From positions 5,890,001 through 5,954,000 of the forward strand of contig NZ_CP023699.1 in assembly GCF_008704495.1 (NCBI RefSeq): a stretch of DNA of 64,000 nt, written 5' to 3'. The DNA comes from Streptomyces kanamyceticus. GTDB lineage: Bacteria > Actinomycetota > Actinomycetes > Streptomycetales > Streptomycetaceae. The notes beneath the pieces were generated by a model, which saw only the letters and a program-made list of their open reading frames with translations, was not told the DNA's origin and did no database searches. Made by a program: the position numbers and the translations under genes. Shown piece after piece: positions 16,514-25,018 of this stretch. Within the stretch, counting starts at the first letter, position 1, and the number at the start of each line of letters is the position of its first letter.

Positions 16514-19500
16514 TCAGGTGCGTGGGGGGAGCTTCGGGCGGCGTCTGTCGGGGACGTTCGAGTAGCCGGGCGGGGTCGCTGCCGGACTTTCCGTGAGGAG
16601 ACGCAGCGCGACCCTTACCGCGTCGTCCAGTTGGGCATGTCGGCCCTCCGCCCAGTCGAGCGGGGTGCGCAGGGCCTCGATGTCGGGGGTGACGCCGTGG
16701 TTCTCCACGGACCAGCCGTACGCGTCGAACCAGCCCGCGTTCATCGGCACGGTGATGACGGTTCCGTCGCCGAGCGTGTGCCGTCCTGTCATGCCGACCA
16801 CGCCGCCCCAGGTGCGCTGGCCGACGACCGGGCCGAGTCCGAGGAGCTTGAACGCCGCCGTGATCATGTCGCCGTCGGAGGACGTCGCCTCGTCGGCCAG
16901 GGCCACCACGGGGCCGCGGGGCGCGTTCGAGGCGTACGACACCGGTTGGGCGTTCCGTGTCAGGTCCCAGCCGAGGATCTTGCGCGTGAGCTTCTCCACG
17001 ACCAGTTCGCTGATGTGGCCGCCCGCGTTGCCCCGTACGTCGACGATCAGGGCCGGGCGCGACACCTCCAGGCGCAGGTCCCTGTTGAACTGTGCCCAGC
17101 CCGAGCCGCCCATGTCGGGGATGTGCAGATAGCCGCACTTGCCGCCGCTCAACTCCCGTACGACCTCGCGGCGTTTGGCCACCCAGTCCTGGTAGCGCAG
17201 GGGGCGTTCGTTGATCAGGGGGACGACCGCGACGCGGCGGGCCCTGCCCTCGCCCTCCGCGGGCTTGAAGGTGAGCTCGACCGTGGTGCCGCCCGCCGCG
17301 GAGAGCAGGGGGTAGGGGCCGGTCACCGGGTCGACCGTGCGGCCGTCGATGTGCGTGAGGACCGCGCCCTCGCGGATGCCCGCACCGGCCAGCGGGGAGC
17401 GGGCCTTGGAGTCGGAGGAGTCGCCGGGCAGGATCCGTTTGACCATCCAGCCCTCGTCCCGGTGGACGAGGTTGGCGCCGAGGAGGCCCATCGCGCGCTG
17501 GTAGTGGGGCGGTCCCTCGTTGCGGCGGGCCGCGGAGACGTACGCGTGGGAGGTGCCGAGCTCACCCAGGACCTCGCGCAGGAGGTCGGCGAACTCGTCG
17601 GGGGACGCGACGCGTTCGACCAGGGGGCGGTACTGCGCGAGCACCGCGTCCCAGTCGATGCCGCACATCCCCGGTTCCCAGAAGTAGGCGCGGATGATGC
17701 GGCCCGCCTCGTCGTACGCCTGGCTCCACTCGGCGGCCGGGTCGACCTCGTGCAGGATGCGGCGCAGGTCGATCCAGACGGTGGTGTCGCCGTCGCCCTG
17801 CTCAGTGGAGGGCACGGCGCTCAGGTCGCCCTCGTCGACGACCACGAGCCGCGAGCCGTCGCCGCTGAGCGCGAACCAGTCCAGGTGGTCGACGAGTTGG
17901 GACTTCTTGGCCTTGGTGATGTTGAAGTATTCGAGGGTGGGGCGGCCCGAGGTGTCGGCCGGGTTGGCGAAGGTCTCGCCGAGCGCGCCGGAGATGGGCC
18001 AGCGCAGCCAGACCAGGCCGCCGCCGCTGACGGGGTGCAGCGCCGAGTACTTGGAGGCGGAGACGGGGAAGGGCGTGACGCGTGCCTCCAGGCCCTCGAC
18101 CTCCACCGTCGTCGTGCCGTCGCCCCCGCCGCCGTCGGCCGGGTCGAGGCCGCCCGCGGCGGGGCGTCCGTCGGGCAGGAGGGCGAAGGGGGAGGGGGTC
18201 GCCGAGGAGAGGGGTACGAGGTAGGGGCGGCAGCCGAGGGGGAAGGACAGGTCGCCGGTGTGCACGTCGTAGACGGGGTCGAAGCCGCGCCAGGAGAGGA
18301 AGGCGAGGTAGCGGCCGTCGCGGGTGAAGACCGGGTTCTCGTCCTCGAAGCGGCCGTTGGTGACGTCGATGACGGTGCGGGCGCCAGGGCCCTCGATGCG
18401 GGCCAGTTTGATCTGGCGCAAGGAGCGGCCGATGCCCGGGTGCGACCAGGTGAGCCAGTTGCCGTCGGGGGAGAAGGCGAGGTCGCGCACGGGCCCGTTG
18501 ATGGACCGGATCAGCTCGGTGACCTCGCCGTCGGCGACCTCACCGGTGGTGTCCTCGGTGTCCGTGGCGGCGGCCGCCTCGTCGGACACGGTGATGAGGA
18601 GGAGACGGCCGTCGTTGGACGCGATGGCGAGGCGTTCGCCGTTGGGCGAGGCGACCAGTTCCTGGACGCGGCCGAGCGCGCCGCTCGCGAGTCTGCGCGG
18701 CGCGCGGTCGCCGCTGGCGCGCGGCAGGTAGGCGATCTCGACGGCGTCCTCGCCCTCGGCGTCGGTGACGTAGGCGACCTGGCCGCCGGTGCCGAGCATC
18801 TCGGGCAGGCGTACGCGGACGCCGGGGGTGTCGCTGATGGTGCGGGCCGGGCCGTCGCGGTGCGTCAGCCAGTAGAGACTGCCGCGTACGACGACGGCGC
18901 TCGCGCGGCCGGTGGTGTCCACGGAGAGCGCGTCGACGTGCTGCGCGGCCGGGACCTGGTAGACGCGCCGACCTGCCCGCGGCCCGCCGAGCCGCACGTC
19001 GAGGCGGCGCGGCACGGAGTCCGCCGCGAGGTCGTCGACCAGCCAGATCTCGCCCGCGCACTGGTAGACGACGCGGGTGCCGTCGCTGGCGGCGTACCGG
19101 GCGTAGAAGGCGTCGTGGTCGGTGTGGCGCCGCAGGTCGGTGCCGTCGGGCCGACAGGAGTAGAGGTTGCCGACGCCCTCGTGGTCGGAGAGGAAGGCGA
19201 TGCGTCCGGACACGAACATGGGGGAGTCCAGATGGCCTTCGAGGCCGTCGAGCAGCTGTTCGCCGTGCAGCCACAGGCGGCCGGTGGCCCCGCCTCGATA
19301 GCGCTTCCAGGCGGCGGGCTCGTGCGGTGGTTTGCCGGTCAGGAGCAGCGTCCTGCGCTCGCTCTCGCCGTCGGCCCCGGCATCGGCATCGGTGACCGCG
19401 ATGTCGTAGACCGGGCCCCAGGGCAGTTTGCCGCCGGGGGAGCCGTCGGTGGGCACGCTGTAGGCCCAGCAGAAGTAGGAGAAGGGCTGGCCGTGCGAGG

Positions 19501-19867
19501 AGACGGCGAGGATGTCGCCGTCGGGTGACCAGCCGCAGACCCGGGTGTCGGTGCTGCCCCAGTAGGTCAGGCGCCGCGACGGGCCGCCGCACACGGGGGC
19601 GAGGTGGATCTCCGGGTCGAGGCTGCGCCAGGTCGTGTACGCGATGTGGCGGCCGTCGGGCGAGAAGCGCGGGTGACTCACCTTGGTGCGGTCGGCGGTG
19701 AGCCGCCAGGCCCGGCCGGCGGGGGCGCCCTCGGGGGTGAGGGGGGCCACCCAGAGGTCGTCCTCGGCGGCGAAGCAGAGGCGGTCGCCGCTGAGGTGCG
19801 GAAAGCGCAGGTAGGCGTGGTCGTCCGGGGTGCTGGCGTCCTGGTGGTCGTCGCGTGCGTCGGTCAC
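16514..19867 (-). CDS. Tricorn-type protease (beta-propellers, PDZ, S41 peptidase core)
   Basis: 1117 residues, matching the tricorn core family. The N-terminal half carries WD/propeller blades (LRFPHLSGDRLCFAAEDDLW, then FSPDGRHIAYTTW). A second propeller is followed by a PDZ-like stretch near AGIREGAVLTHIDGRTVDPV. The S41 peptidase fold has the nucleophile region EATSSDGDM (Ser996/997) and a C-terminal ENHGVTPDIE segment. Tricorn is a cytoplasmic oligomeric protease acting downstream of the proteasome. GTG at 19867 (VTDARDDH) follows a GGGGAG site with very short spacing; a longer frame to 20029 would run through the divergent promoter, so I reject it. It shares its promoter region with a TetR gene. 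Confidence 0.93.
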   Translation of the reverse strand: MTDARDDHQDASTPDDHAYLRFPHLSGDRLCFAAEDDLWVAPLTPEGAPAGRAWRLTADRTKVSHPRFSPDGRHIAYTTWRSLDPEIHLAPVCGGPSRRLTYWGSTDTRVCGWSPDGDILAVSSHGQPFSYFCWAYSVPTDGSPGGKLPWGPVYDIAVTDADAGADGESERRTLLLTGKPPHEPAAWKRYRGGATGRLWLHGEQLLDGLEGHLDSPMFVSGRIAFLSDHEGVGNLYSCRPDGTDLRRHTDHDAFYARYAASDGTRVVYQCAGEIWLVDDLAADSVPRRLDVRLGGPRAGRRVYQVPAAQHVDALSVDTTGRASAVVVRGSLYWLTHRDGPARTISDTPGVRVRLPEMLGTGGQVAYVTDAEGEDAVEIAYLPRASGDRAPRRLASGALGRVQELVASPNGERLAIASNDGRLLLITVSDEAAAATDTEDTTGEVADGEVTELIRSINGPVRDLAFSPDGNWLTWSHPGIGRSLRQIKLARIEGPGARTVIDVTNGRFEDENPVFTRDGRYLAFLSWRGFDPVYDVHTGDLSFPLGCRPYLVPLSSATPSPFALLPDGRPAAGGLDPADGGGGDGTTTVEVEGLEARVTPFPVSASKYSALHPVSGGGLVWLRWPISGALGETFANPADTSGRPTLEYFNITKAKKSQLVDHLDWFALSGDGSRLVVVDEGDLSAVPSTEQGDGDTTVWIDLRRILHEVDPAAEWSQAYDEAGRIIRAYFWEPGMCGIDWDAVLAQYRPLVERVASPDEFADLLREVLGELGTSHAYVSAARRNEGPPHYQRAMGLLGANLVHRDEGWMVKRILPGDSSDSKARSPLAGAGIREGAVLTHIDGRTVDPVTGPYPLLSAAGGTTVELTFKPAEGEGRARRVAVVPLINERPLRYQDWVAKRREVVRELSGGKCGYLHIPDMGGSGWAQFNRDLRLEVSRPALIVDVRGNAGGHISELVVEKLTRKILGWDLTRNAQPVSYASNAPRGPVVALADEATSSDGDMITAAFKLLGLGPVVGQRTWGGVVGMTGRHTLGDGTVITVPMNAGWFDAYGWSVENHGVTPDIEALRTPLDWAEGRHAQLDDAVRVALRLLTESPAATPPGYSNVPDRRRPKLPPRT

Positions 19868-19921
19868 CTCCCCATGCTTTTCCGCCCGGCGGGCCCCGGC
19901 AACTTGTGGCGCAGCACACGT

Positions 19922-19936
19922 ACGAAACGGTTTCGT
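19922..19936. promoter_or_regulatory. Operator 1 (TetR-type palindrome)
   Basis: Perfect palindrome acgaaac-g-gtttcgt, in the intergenic region between the tricorn and tetR genes. It overlaps the -35 hexamer of the proposed tetR promoter. A second copy with the opposite centre base lies 47 bases downstream. Confidence 0.75.
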
Positions 19937-19960
19937 TTCGCTAAGGAGGGGGCGTACAGT
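19932..19960 (+). promoter_or_regulatory. Putative promoter of tetR-MMPL
   Basis: TTCGTT (19932-19937), a 17-base spacer and TACAGT (19955-19960). The -35 lies in operator 1, and the expected transcription start is just before operator 2. This arrangement fits autorepression. Confidence 0.5.
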
Positions 19961-19968
19961 CGACGCGT

Positions 19969-19983
19969 ACGAAACCGTTTCGT
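19969..19983. promoter_or_regulatory. Operator 2 (TetR-type palindrome)
   Basis: Perfect palindrome acgaaac-c-gtttcgt, 31 bases before the tetR ATG. It has the same arms as operator 1. Confidence 0.75.
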
Positions 19984-20013
19984 TCAGGAGTAGCAGGAGT
20001 AGGAGGTGGATCC

Positions 20014-20604
20014 ATGACTGAGGCGGCAACGACGCGGCGCAGCAGGATCACGCCCGAGCGCGAGGCCGAGCTGTACGAGGCCGTGCTCGACCTGCTCCGC
20101 GAGGTCGGGTACGAGGCGCTCACCATGGACGCCGTCGCCGCCCGCACCCGGTCGAGCAAGGCCACCCTCTACCGCCAGTGGGGGAGCAAGCCGGAGCTGA
20201 TCGCCAAGGCGCTGCGGCACAACAAGCCGACGTCGCTCGACGAGATCGACACCGGCTCGCTGCGCGGCGACATCCACGCGATGATGGCGCGCTCGGACGA
20301 CTGCCAGATGGACAGGGACGCCGCGCTGATGCGGGGTCTCTTCCACGCCATCCACGGGAACGCCGAACTGCACCAGGCCTTGCGGCAGTTGCTCATCGAG
20401 CCCGAGCTCGACCATCTGAACACGCTGCTGCGCAGAGCCGTGGACCGCGGCGAAGTGGCCGCGGACAACCCGGCACTCGACTTCGTCATCCACATGCTGG
20501 TCGGCGGTTTCGTCGCCCGTGACCTCATCGAGGACCGCACGGTCGACCGTGAGTTCCTCACCTCCTACATCGACGCCGTGATCCTCCCCGCTCTCGGCAT
20601 CTGA
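20014..20604 (+). CDS. TetR-family repressor, likely regulator of the MMPL exporter
   Basis: 196 residues. The N-terminal HTH is EAVLDLLREVGYEALTMDAVAARTRSSKATLYRQWGSK (about residues 17-54). The C-terminal domain resembles the TetR_C_11/AcrR-like group seen next to MMPL exporters. AGGAG lies 8-13 bases upstream of the ATG. Two palindromes in its promoter region probably bind it. A 101-base gap separates it from the MMPL gene on the same strand, so one transcript could cover both. The divergent tricorn gene may also respond. Confidence 0.9.
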   Translation: MTEAATTRRSRITPEREAELYEAVLDLLREVGYEALTMDAVAARTRSSKATLYRQWGSKPELIAKALRHNKPTSLDEIDTGSLRGDIHAMMARSDDCQMDRDAALMRGLFHAIHGNAELHQALRQLLIEPELDHLNTLLRRAVDRGEVAADNPALDFVIHMLVGGFVARDLIEDRTVDREFLTSYIDAVILPALGI

Positions 20605-20705
20605 CCCCACTCCTCCCCCTCTCCACCTGACGCGACCGCTCACGTCGTCGGGCTGATCCCTCCTGCCCAATCCGGACACCACGACCTGACCGGGAGTACG
20701 CCCCC

Positions 20706-22946
20706 GTGGCCACATTTCTCTACAAACTCGGCAAACTCGCCTTCCGGCGACGCCATTTCGTCGCCCTGATATGGGTGGCGCTCCTGACGCTCGCCGGGGT
20801 CGGCGCCGCGTCCGCGCCCACCGCCGCGTCCAGCTCGTTCTCGATCCCGGGCACCGAGGCGCAGAAGGCCTTCGACCTGCTGGAGAAGCGCGCCCCCGAG
20901 GCCAGCGCCGACGGGGCGAGCGCCCGGGTCGTCTTCAAGGCGCCGGACGGCCAGAAGGTCACCGACAAGGCCAACAAGGCCGAGATCGAGAAGACCGTCG
21001 GCGCCCTCAAGTCGGGCTCGGACCAAGTGGCCCGCGCGGACGACCCGTTCAAGGCCAAGACGGTCAGCAAGGACGGTTCCACGGCGTACGCGGCGGTCTC
21101 GTACAAGGTCACCTCGATGGAGCTGACCGACGACGACCGCGACGCGCTGGAGAAGACCACCGACAAGGCGCGCGAGTCCGGGCTCACGGTCGAGGTCGGC
21201 GGTGACGCGCTGCAGGCCATGCCCGAGACCGGGTCCACCGAGATCATCGGCATCGCGGTCGCGGCGGTCGTCCTCGTCATCACCTTCGGCTCGCTGATCG
21301 CGGCCGGGCTTCCGCTGCTCACCGCGCTGATCGGCGTCGGGATCGGCGTCTCGTCCATCACGGCGCTCGCCGACGCGCTCGACCTCGGCACCACCACGTC
21401 GACGCTCGCGATGATGATCGGCCTCGCGGTCGGCATCGACTACGCGCTCTTCATCGTCTCGCGCTACCGCGGTGAACTCGCCGACGGACGCGACCGCGAG
21501 GAGGCGGCGGGCCGCGCCGTGGGCACCGCGGGATCCGCGGTCGTCTTCGCCGGACTCACCGTGGTCATCGCGCTGGTCGGCCTGGCCGTCGTCAACATCC
21601 CGATGCTGACGAAGATGGGCTTCGCGGCGGCGGGCACGGTCGTCATCGCCGTCCTCATCGCGCTCACGCTCATCCCCGCGCTGCTCGGCTACGCGGGCAA
21701 GCGGGTCATGCCGACGGGCGAGAAGAGCAGGCTGTTCGGCGGCGGCAGGAAGAAGGCCGCCGACGCCTCCGGTGCGGAGAAGCCCAACATGGGCACGCGC
21801 TGGGCCCGCTTCGTGGTCCGCCGCCCCGTCGCGGTGCTGCTCGTCGGCATCGTGGGTCTGGGCGCCGCGGCGATCCCCGTCTCGCAGCTGGAGCTGGGCC
21901 TGCCCGACGACGGCGCGCAGCCGACGTCCACGACCCAGCGCAAGGCGTACGACCTGGTCTCCGACGGCTTCGGGCCCGGCTTCAACGGTCCGCTGATGGT
22001 CGTCGGTGACCTCAAGGGCGCGGACGATCCGAAGGCCGCGGCCCAGCAGATCCAGAAGAAGATCTCCGGCCTCGACGACGTCCTGACGGTCGCCCCGCCG
22101 ATGCTCACCAAGGCGGGCGACACCGCGATCATCAGCGTCGTGCCGTCCTCCAAGCCCAGCGGCATCGAGACCGAGGACCTGGTCCACTCGATCCGCGACA
22201 CCGGCTCGACGATCAAGTCCGACACCGGCGCCGACATCATGGTCACCGGCACCACGGCCATGAACATCGACGTCTCGCAGAAGCTGAACGACGCGCTGCT
22301 GCCTTACCTGGCACTGGTCGTCGGCCTCGCCTTCCTCCTCCTGATCGTCGTCTTCCGCTCGATCCTGGTCCCGCTCAAGGCGGCGCTCGGCTTCCTGCTC
22401 TCGGTCCTGGCGGCCCTCGGCGCGGTCGTCGCGGTCTTCCAGTGGGGCTGGCTCGGCTCGCTCTTCGGGGTGGAGCAGACGGGTCCGATCATGTCGATGA
22501 TGCCGATCTTCATGGTGGGCGTCGTCTTCGGCCTGGCGATGGACTACGAGGTCTTCCTCGTGACGCGCATGCGTGAGGCGTACGTCCACGGCGAGCGCCC
22601 GGGCCAGGCGGTCATCACCGGCTTCCGGCACGGCGCCCGGGTGGTCTCGGCGGCGGCGGTCATCATGATCGCGGTCTTCGCGGGCTTCATCGGTTCGTCC
22701 GAACAGATGGTCAAGATGATCGGCTTCGGCCTGGCGATCGCGGTCTTCTTCGACGCGTTCGTGGTCCGCATGGCACTGGTCCCCGCGGTGCTCGCACTGC
22801 TCGGAAAGAAGGCGTGGTGGCTCCCGAAGTGGCTGGACCGCGCACTCCCGAACGTGGACGTCGAGGGCGAGGGCCTGCGCACGGAGGAGGAGAAGGCGGC
22901 CTCGGCGCAGGGCCCCGACGCGGACCGAGAGCTGGCACGGGTCTGA
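20706..22946 (+). CDS. MMPL-family RND-type membrane exporter
   Basis: 746 residues, the usual length for actinobacterial MMPL drug/lipid exporters. TM1 is at about residues 17-35. A periplasmic domain follows, then the first TM bundle with the conserved signature GLAVGIDYALFIVSRYR. A second extracytoplasmic loop precedes the matching second half (GVVFGLAMDYEVFLVTRMRE). The two Asp-Tyr motifs are the proton-relay positions. GTG at 20706 is the first start after the promoter region. It probably exports a lipid, antibiotic or other hydrophobic molecule under control of the upstream TetR protein. The substrate is not deducible. Confidence 0.93.
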   Translation: MATFLYKLGKLAFRRRHFVALIWVALLTLAGVGAASAPTAASSSFSIPGTEAQKAFDLLEKRAPEASADGASARVVFKAPDGQKVTDKANKAEIEKTVGALKSGSDQVARADDPFKAKTVSKDGSTAYAAVSYKVTSMELTDDDRDALEKTTDKARESGLTVEVGGDALQAMPETGSTEIIGIAVAAVVLVITFGSLIAAGLPLLTALIGVGIGVSSITALADALDLGTTTSTLAMMIGLAVGIDYALFIVSRYRGELADGRDREEAAGRAVGTAGSAVVFAGLTVVIALVGLAVVNIPMLTKMGFAAAGTVVIAVLIALTLIPALLGYAGKRVMPTGEKSRLFGGGRKKAADASGAEKPNMGTRWARFVVRRPVAVLLVGIVGLGAAAIPVSQLELGLPDDGAQPTSTTQRKAYDLVSDGFGPGFNGPLMVVGDLKGADDPKAAAQQIQKKISGLDDVLTVAPPMLTKAGDTAIISVVPSSKPSGIETEDLVHSIRDTGSTIKSDTGADIMVTGTTAMNIDVSQKLNDALLPYLALVVGLAFLLLIVVFRSILVPLKAALGFLLSVLAALGAVVAVFQWGWLGSLFGVEQTGPIMSMMPIFMVGVVFGLAMDYEVFLVTRMREAYVHGERPGQAVITGFRHGARVVSAAAVIMIAVFAGFIGSSEQMVKMIGFGLAIAVFFDAFVVRMALVPAVLALLGKKAWWLPKWLDRALPNVDVEGEGLRTEEEKAASAQGPDADRELARV

Positions 22947-22959
22947 CCTGAGGTCCCGG

Positions 22960-23002
22960 CGGCGGGGCGGCGAGCGGGCAGATGCCCGCCGCCGCCCCGC
23001 CG
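22960..23002 (+). terminator. Strong nested stem-loop after the MMPL gene
   Basis: 13-bp GC-only stem (cggcggggcggcg / cgccgccccgccg) enclosing a second hairpin gcgggc-agat-gcccgc. It begins 14 bases after the stop codon. Confidence 0.8.
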
Positions 23003-23402
23003 TCATTGCGGGGCGCCCCGTCAGGGGCGAGGTGTGGGTCCCCGTCAGTGGTGCGGGGAGCAGGTGCAGCCCCGGCGGGGTCTGGTGCGTGCCCCGTTAG
23101 GGGCGCGGGGAACTGCGCGCTCAGCGCGGGGCGGCGCGCGCACGGAGAGCGAGGTGTGGGTCCTCGTCAGTGGTGCGGGGAGCAGGTGCAGCCCCGGCGG
23201 GGTCTGGTGCGTGCCCCGTTAGGGGCGCGGGGAACTGCGCGCGCGTGAAGAACGAGGTGCGGGGAACTGCGCGCCCAGCGCGGGGCGGCGCGCGCGTGAA
23301 GAACGAGGCGCGGGGAACTGCGCGCCCAGCGCAAGGCGGCGCGCGCGAAGAACGATGCGGGCGTCCCCGCGGGCGCAGCCCCGGCGCGGGCCGGGGCCGG
23401 AG
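23003..23402. repeat. Repeat-filled gene-free stretch (92-bp and 51-bp direct repeats)
   Basis: A 92-base unit occurs at 23029-23120 and again at 23151-23242 with a single mismatch. It is followed by a 51-base unit starting at 23243 and 23294, with a partial third copy near 23345. All units carry the core gcggggaactgcgcgc, which is the reverse complement of the core in the 66-bp array at 8846. Short open frames across it simply follow the repeats and have no coding features. Confidence 0.85.
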
Positions 23403-23747
23403 TCACCGCGTAACCGCCGAGGCCGTCGCGTGCGTGCGGCGCAAGAAGCGGATCAGCGCCGACGCGTCGAACTGGACCACCGTCACCCCGTCCCGTTCGT
23501 GGAACTCCACGATCGTCTGGACCCGGCCGCACGGCCATACGTGGACGCCCCCGACCGCGGTCGGCGCCCGCAGGCCCTGTTCGAGGAGCTGCCGGGCGAA
23601 GACCCGGTCGTGTGAGCCGGGGAGGCCGATCCGTACGGCGTGCGGGTCGGCCTCCGGGTCGTAGCGCAGGACGACGGGGACGGCGCGGTGGCCCTCGGAG
23701 GAGTCCGTGACGAGATGGGCGCGGGCGTACTGCTCGACTGCGGACAT
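23403..23747 (-). CDS. ssgE: SsgA-like sporulation/cell-division protein, probably SsgE
   Basis: 114 residues, belonging to the actinobacteria-specific SsgA-like (SALP) family. Typical features are a conserved core with VPVVLRYDPEADPHAVRIGLP, LLEQGLRAPTAVGGVHVWPC and a hydrophobic FDASALIRFLRRT end. The start at 23747 has GAGGAG 7 bases upstream; a nearby ATG at 23762 overlaps that site. SALPs control septum placement, peptidoglycan remodelling and spore separation in aerial hyphae. The SsgE assignment rests on gene order next to two PBPs and the metal transporter, as I recall from S. coelicolor (SCO3158), and not on alignment. Confidence 0.85.
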   Translation of the reverse strand: MSAVEQYARAHLVTDSSEGHRAVPVVLRYDPEADPHAVRIGLPGSHDRVFARQLLEQGLRAPTAVGGVHVWPCGRVQTIVEFHERDGVTVVQFDASALIRFLRRTHATASAVTR

Positions 23748-23847
23748 CGCGGAACTCCTCATCCGTGCGGGCACTTCACTCACCAATGTCCCATATGTGC
23801 GGTAATTCGCCGCCGCCGGGCTTTGCCTTATCGGAACCGACGCGCTC

Positions 23848-23864
23848 TTGCAAGCCATTTGCAA
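23848..23864 (+). promoter_or_regulatory. Nur box (nickel-uptake regulator) upstream of nikMN
   Basis: Perfect TTGCAA-GCCAT-TTGCAA. This fits the consensus tTGCaa-N5-ttGCAA that I recall for the Fur-family nickel repressor Nur of S. coelicolor. It lies 98 bases upstream of the transporter start, in the right place to block a promoter, and implies Ni-dependent repression. No cobalamin riboswitch core is visible in the leader, which favours nickel over cobalt as the substrate. Confidence 0.75.
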
Positions 23865-23961
23865 CAAGCCACATCATGGGACGGTCCCCACCGCGCGGCC
23901 CGCACCTGACCGGGTCGCGCGAGATCAGCCCTGCCCAGGGCGCCTGCCCAGGAGCGCACGC

Positions 23962-25017
23962 ATGCATGTCCCCGACGGATTCATCAACGCCCCCGTCTCG
24001 GCGGTCGCCGGGGTCGTCGCCGCCGGAGCCGTCGCCGTCAGCCTCAAAGGCGCCCGCCGCGAACTGGACGAGAAGACCGCACCGCTCGCCGGTCTCGTCG
24101 CGGCCTTCATCTTCGCCGTGCAGATGCTCAACTTCCCCGTCGCGGCCGGGACCAGCGGACACCTGCTCGGCGGCGCGCTCGCCGCGATCCTCGTCGGCCC
24201 CTACACGGGCGTCCTCTGCGTCTCCGTCGTCCTGCTCATGCAGGGCGTGCTCTTCGCGGACGGCGGCCTGACCGCGCTCGGCGTGAACATCTCCGACATG
24301 GCGATCGTCACCACCGTCGTCGCCTACCTGGTCTTCCGCGGCCTGGTGAAGGTGCTCCCCAAGAAGCGCCGCTCGATCACCGTCGCCTCCTTCACCGCCG
24401 CGCTGCTCTCCGTGCCCGCGGCCGCCGTCGCCTTCACCTTCATGTACGCCGTCGGCGGTACGACCGACGTCTCCATCGGCAAGGTCGCCACCGCGATGGT
24501 CGGCGTCCACGTCCTCATCGGCATCGGCGAGGCCGCGATCACCGCGCTGACCGTCGGCGCGGTCATCGCCGTACGGCCCGACCTCGTGTACGGGGCCCGC
24601 GGCCTGACCCAGCCGCTGAAGCTGCGCGTCGGCGGCGAGCTGGTGGACGCCCCCGCCGCCGAGCCCGCCCCCGTCGCCGCGCGCTCCACCCGCAAGGTGT
24701 GGATCGCGGGCATCGTCACCTCCCTCGTCCTCGCGGGCTTCGTCAGCTTCTACGCCTCCGCGAACCCCGACGGCCTGGAGAAGGTCGCCCACGACAAGGG
24801 CATCGACAAGGAGGCAGAGGAGCACGCCTCCGCCGACTCCCCGCTCGCCGACTACGGCGTCAAGGACATCACCGACGCCCGGCTCTCCGGCGGCCTCGCG
24901 GGCATCATCGGCGTGGGCGTGACAGTCGTCGCGGGCAGCGCCGTCTTCTGGGCGCTGCGCCGCCGCCGTACGAGCGACTCCTCCGCGACCGCCGTCCCGG
25001 AATCGGAACAGGTCTGA
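23962..25017 (+). CDS. nikMN: ECF nickel/cobalt transporter S component, NikM-NikN (CbiM-CbiN) fusion
   Basis: 351 residues. The start MHVPDGFI is the family hallmark; Met1-His2 are metal ligands in NikM/CbiM, so the ATG at 23962 is well supported (AGGAG 9 bases upstream). Six to seven TM helices make the M domain (to about residue 230). A C-terminal extension with one or two TM helices and ANPDGLEKVAHDKG replaces the separate NikN/CbiN subunit. It forms an operon with the downstream Q and O genes. The upstream Nur box makes nickel the likely substrate, for urease, Ni-superoxide dismutase or hydrogenase maturation. Confidence 0.9.
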   Translation: MHVPDGFINAPVSAVAGVVAAGAVAVSLKGARRELDEKTAPLAGLVAAFIFAVQMLNFPVAAGTSGHLLGGALAAILVGPYTGVLCVSVVLLMQGVLFADGGLTALGVNISDMAIVTTVVAYLVFRGLVKVLPKKRRSITVASFTAALLSVPAAAVAFTFMYAVGGTTDVSIGKVATAMVGVHVLIGIGEAAITALTVGAVIAVRPDLVYGARGLTQPLKLRVGGELVDAPAAEPAPVAARSTRKVWIAGIVTSLVLAGFVSFYASANPDGLEKVAHDKGIDKEAEEHASADSPLADYGVKDITDARLSGGLAGIIGVGVTVVAGSAVFWALRRRRTSDSSATAVPESEQV

Positions 25018-25018
25018 C

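Noticed and set aside
22982..23402. Short plus-strand open frames with a repeated GAGAAPAG-type pattern
   Set aside because: They simply follow the 92-bp and 51-bp DNA repeats and have no ribosome sites or independent codon bias.
23748..23961. Cobalamin riboswitch upstream of the CbiM-like gene
   Set aside because: The conserved B12-box core (GCCACTG) is not found in the leader; a Nur box is present instead.
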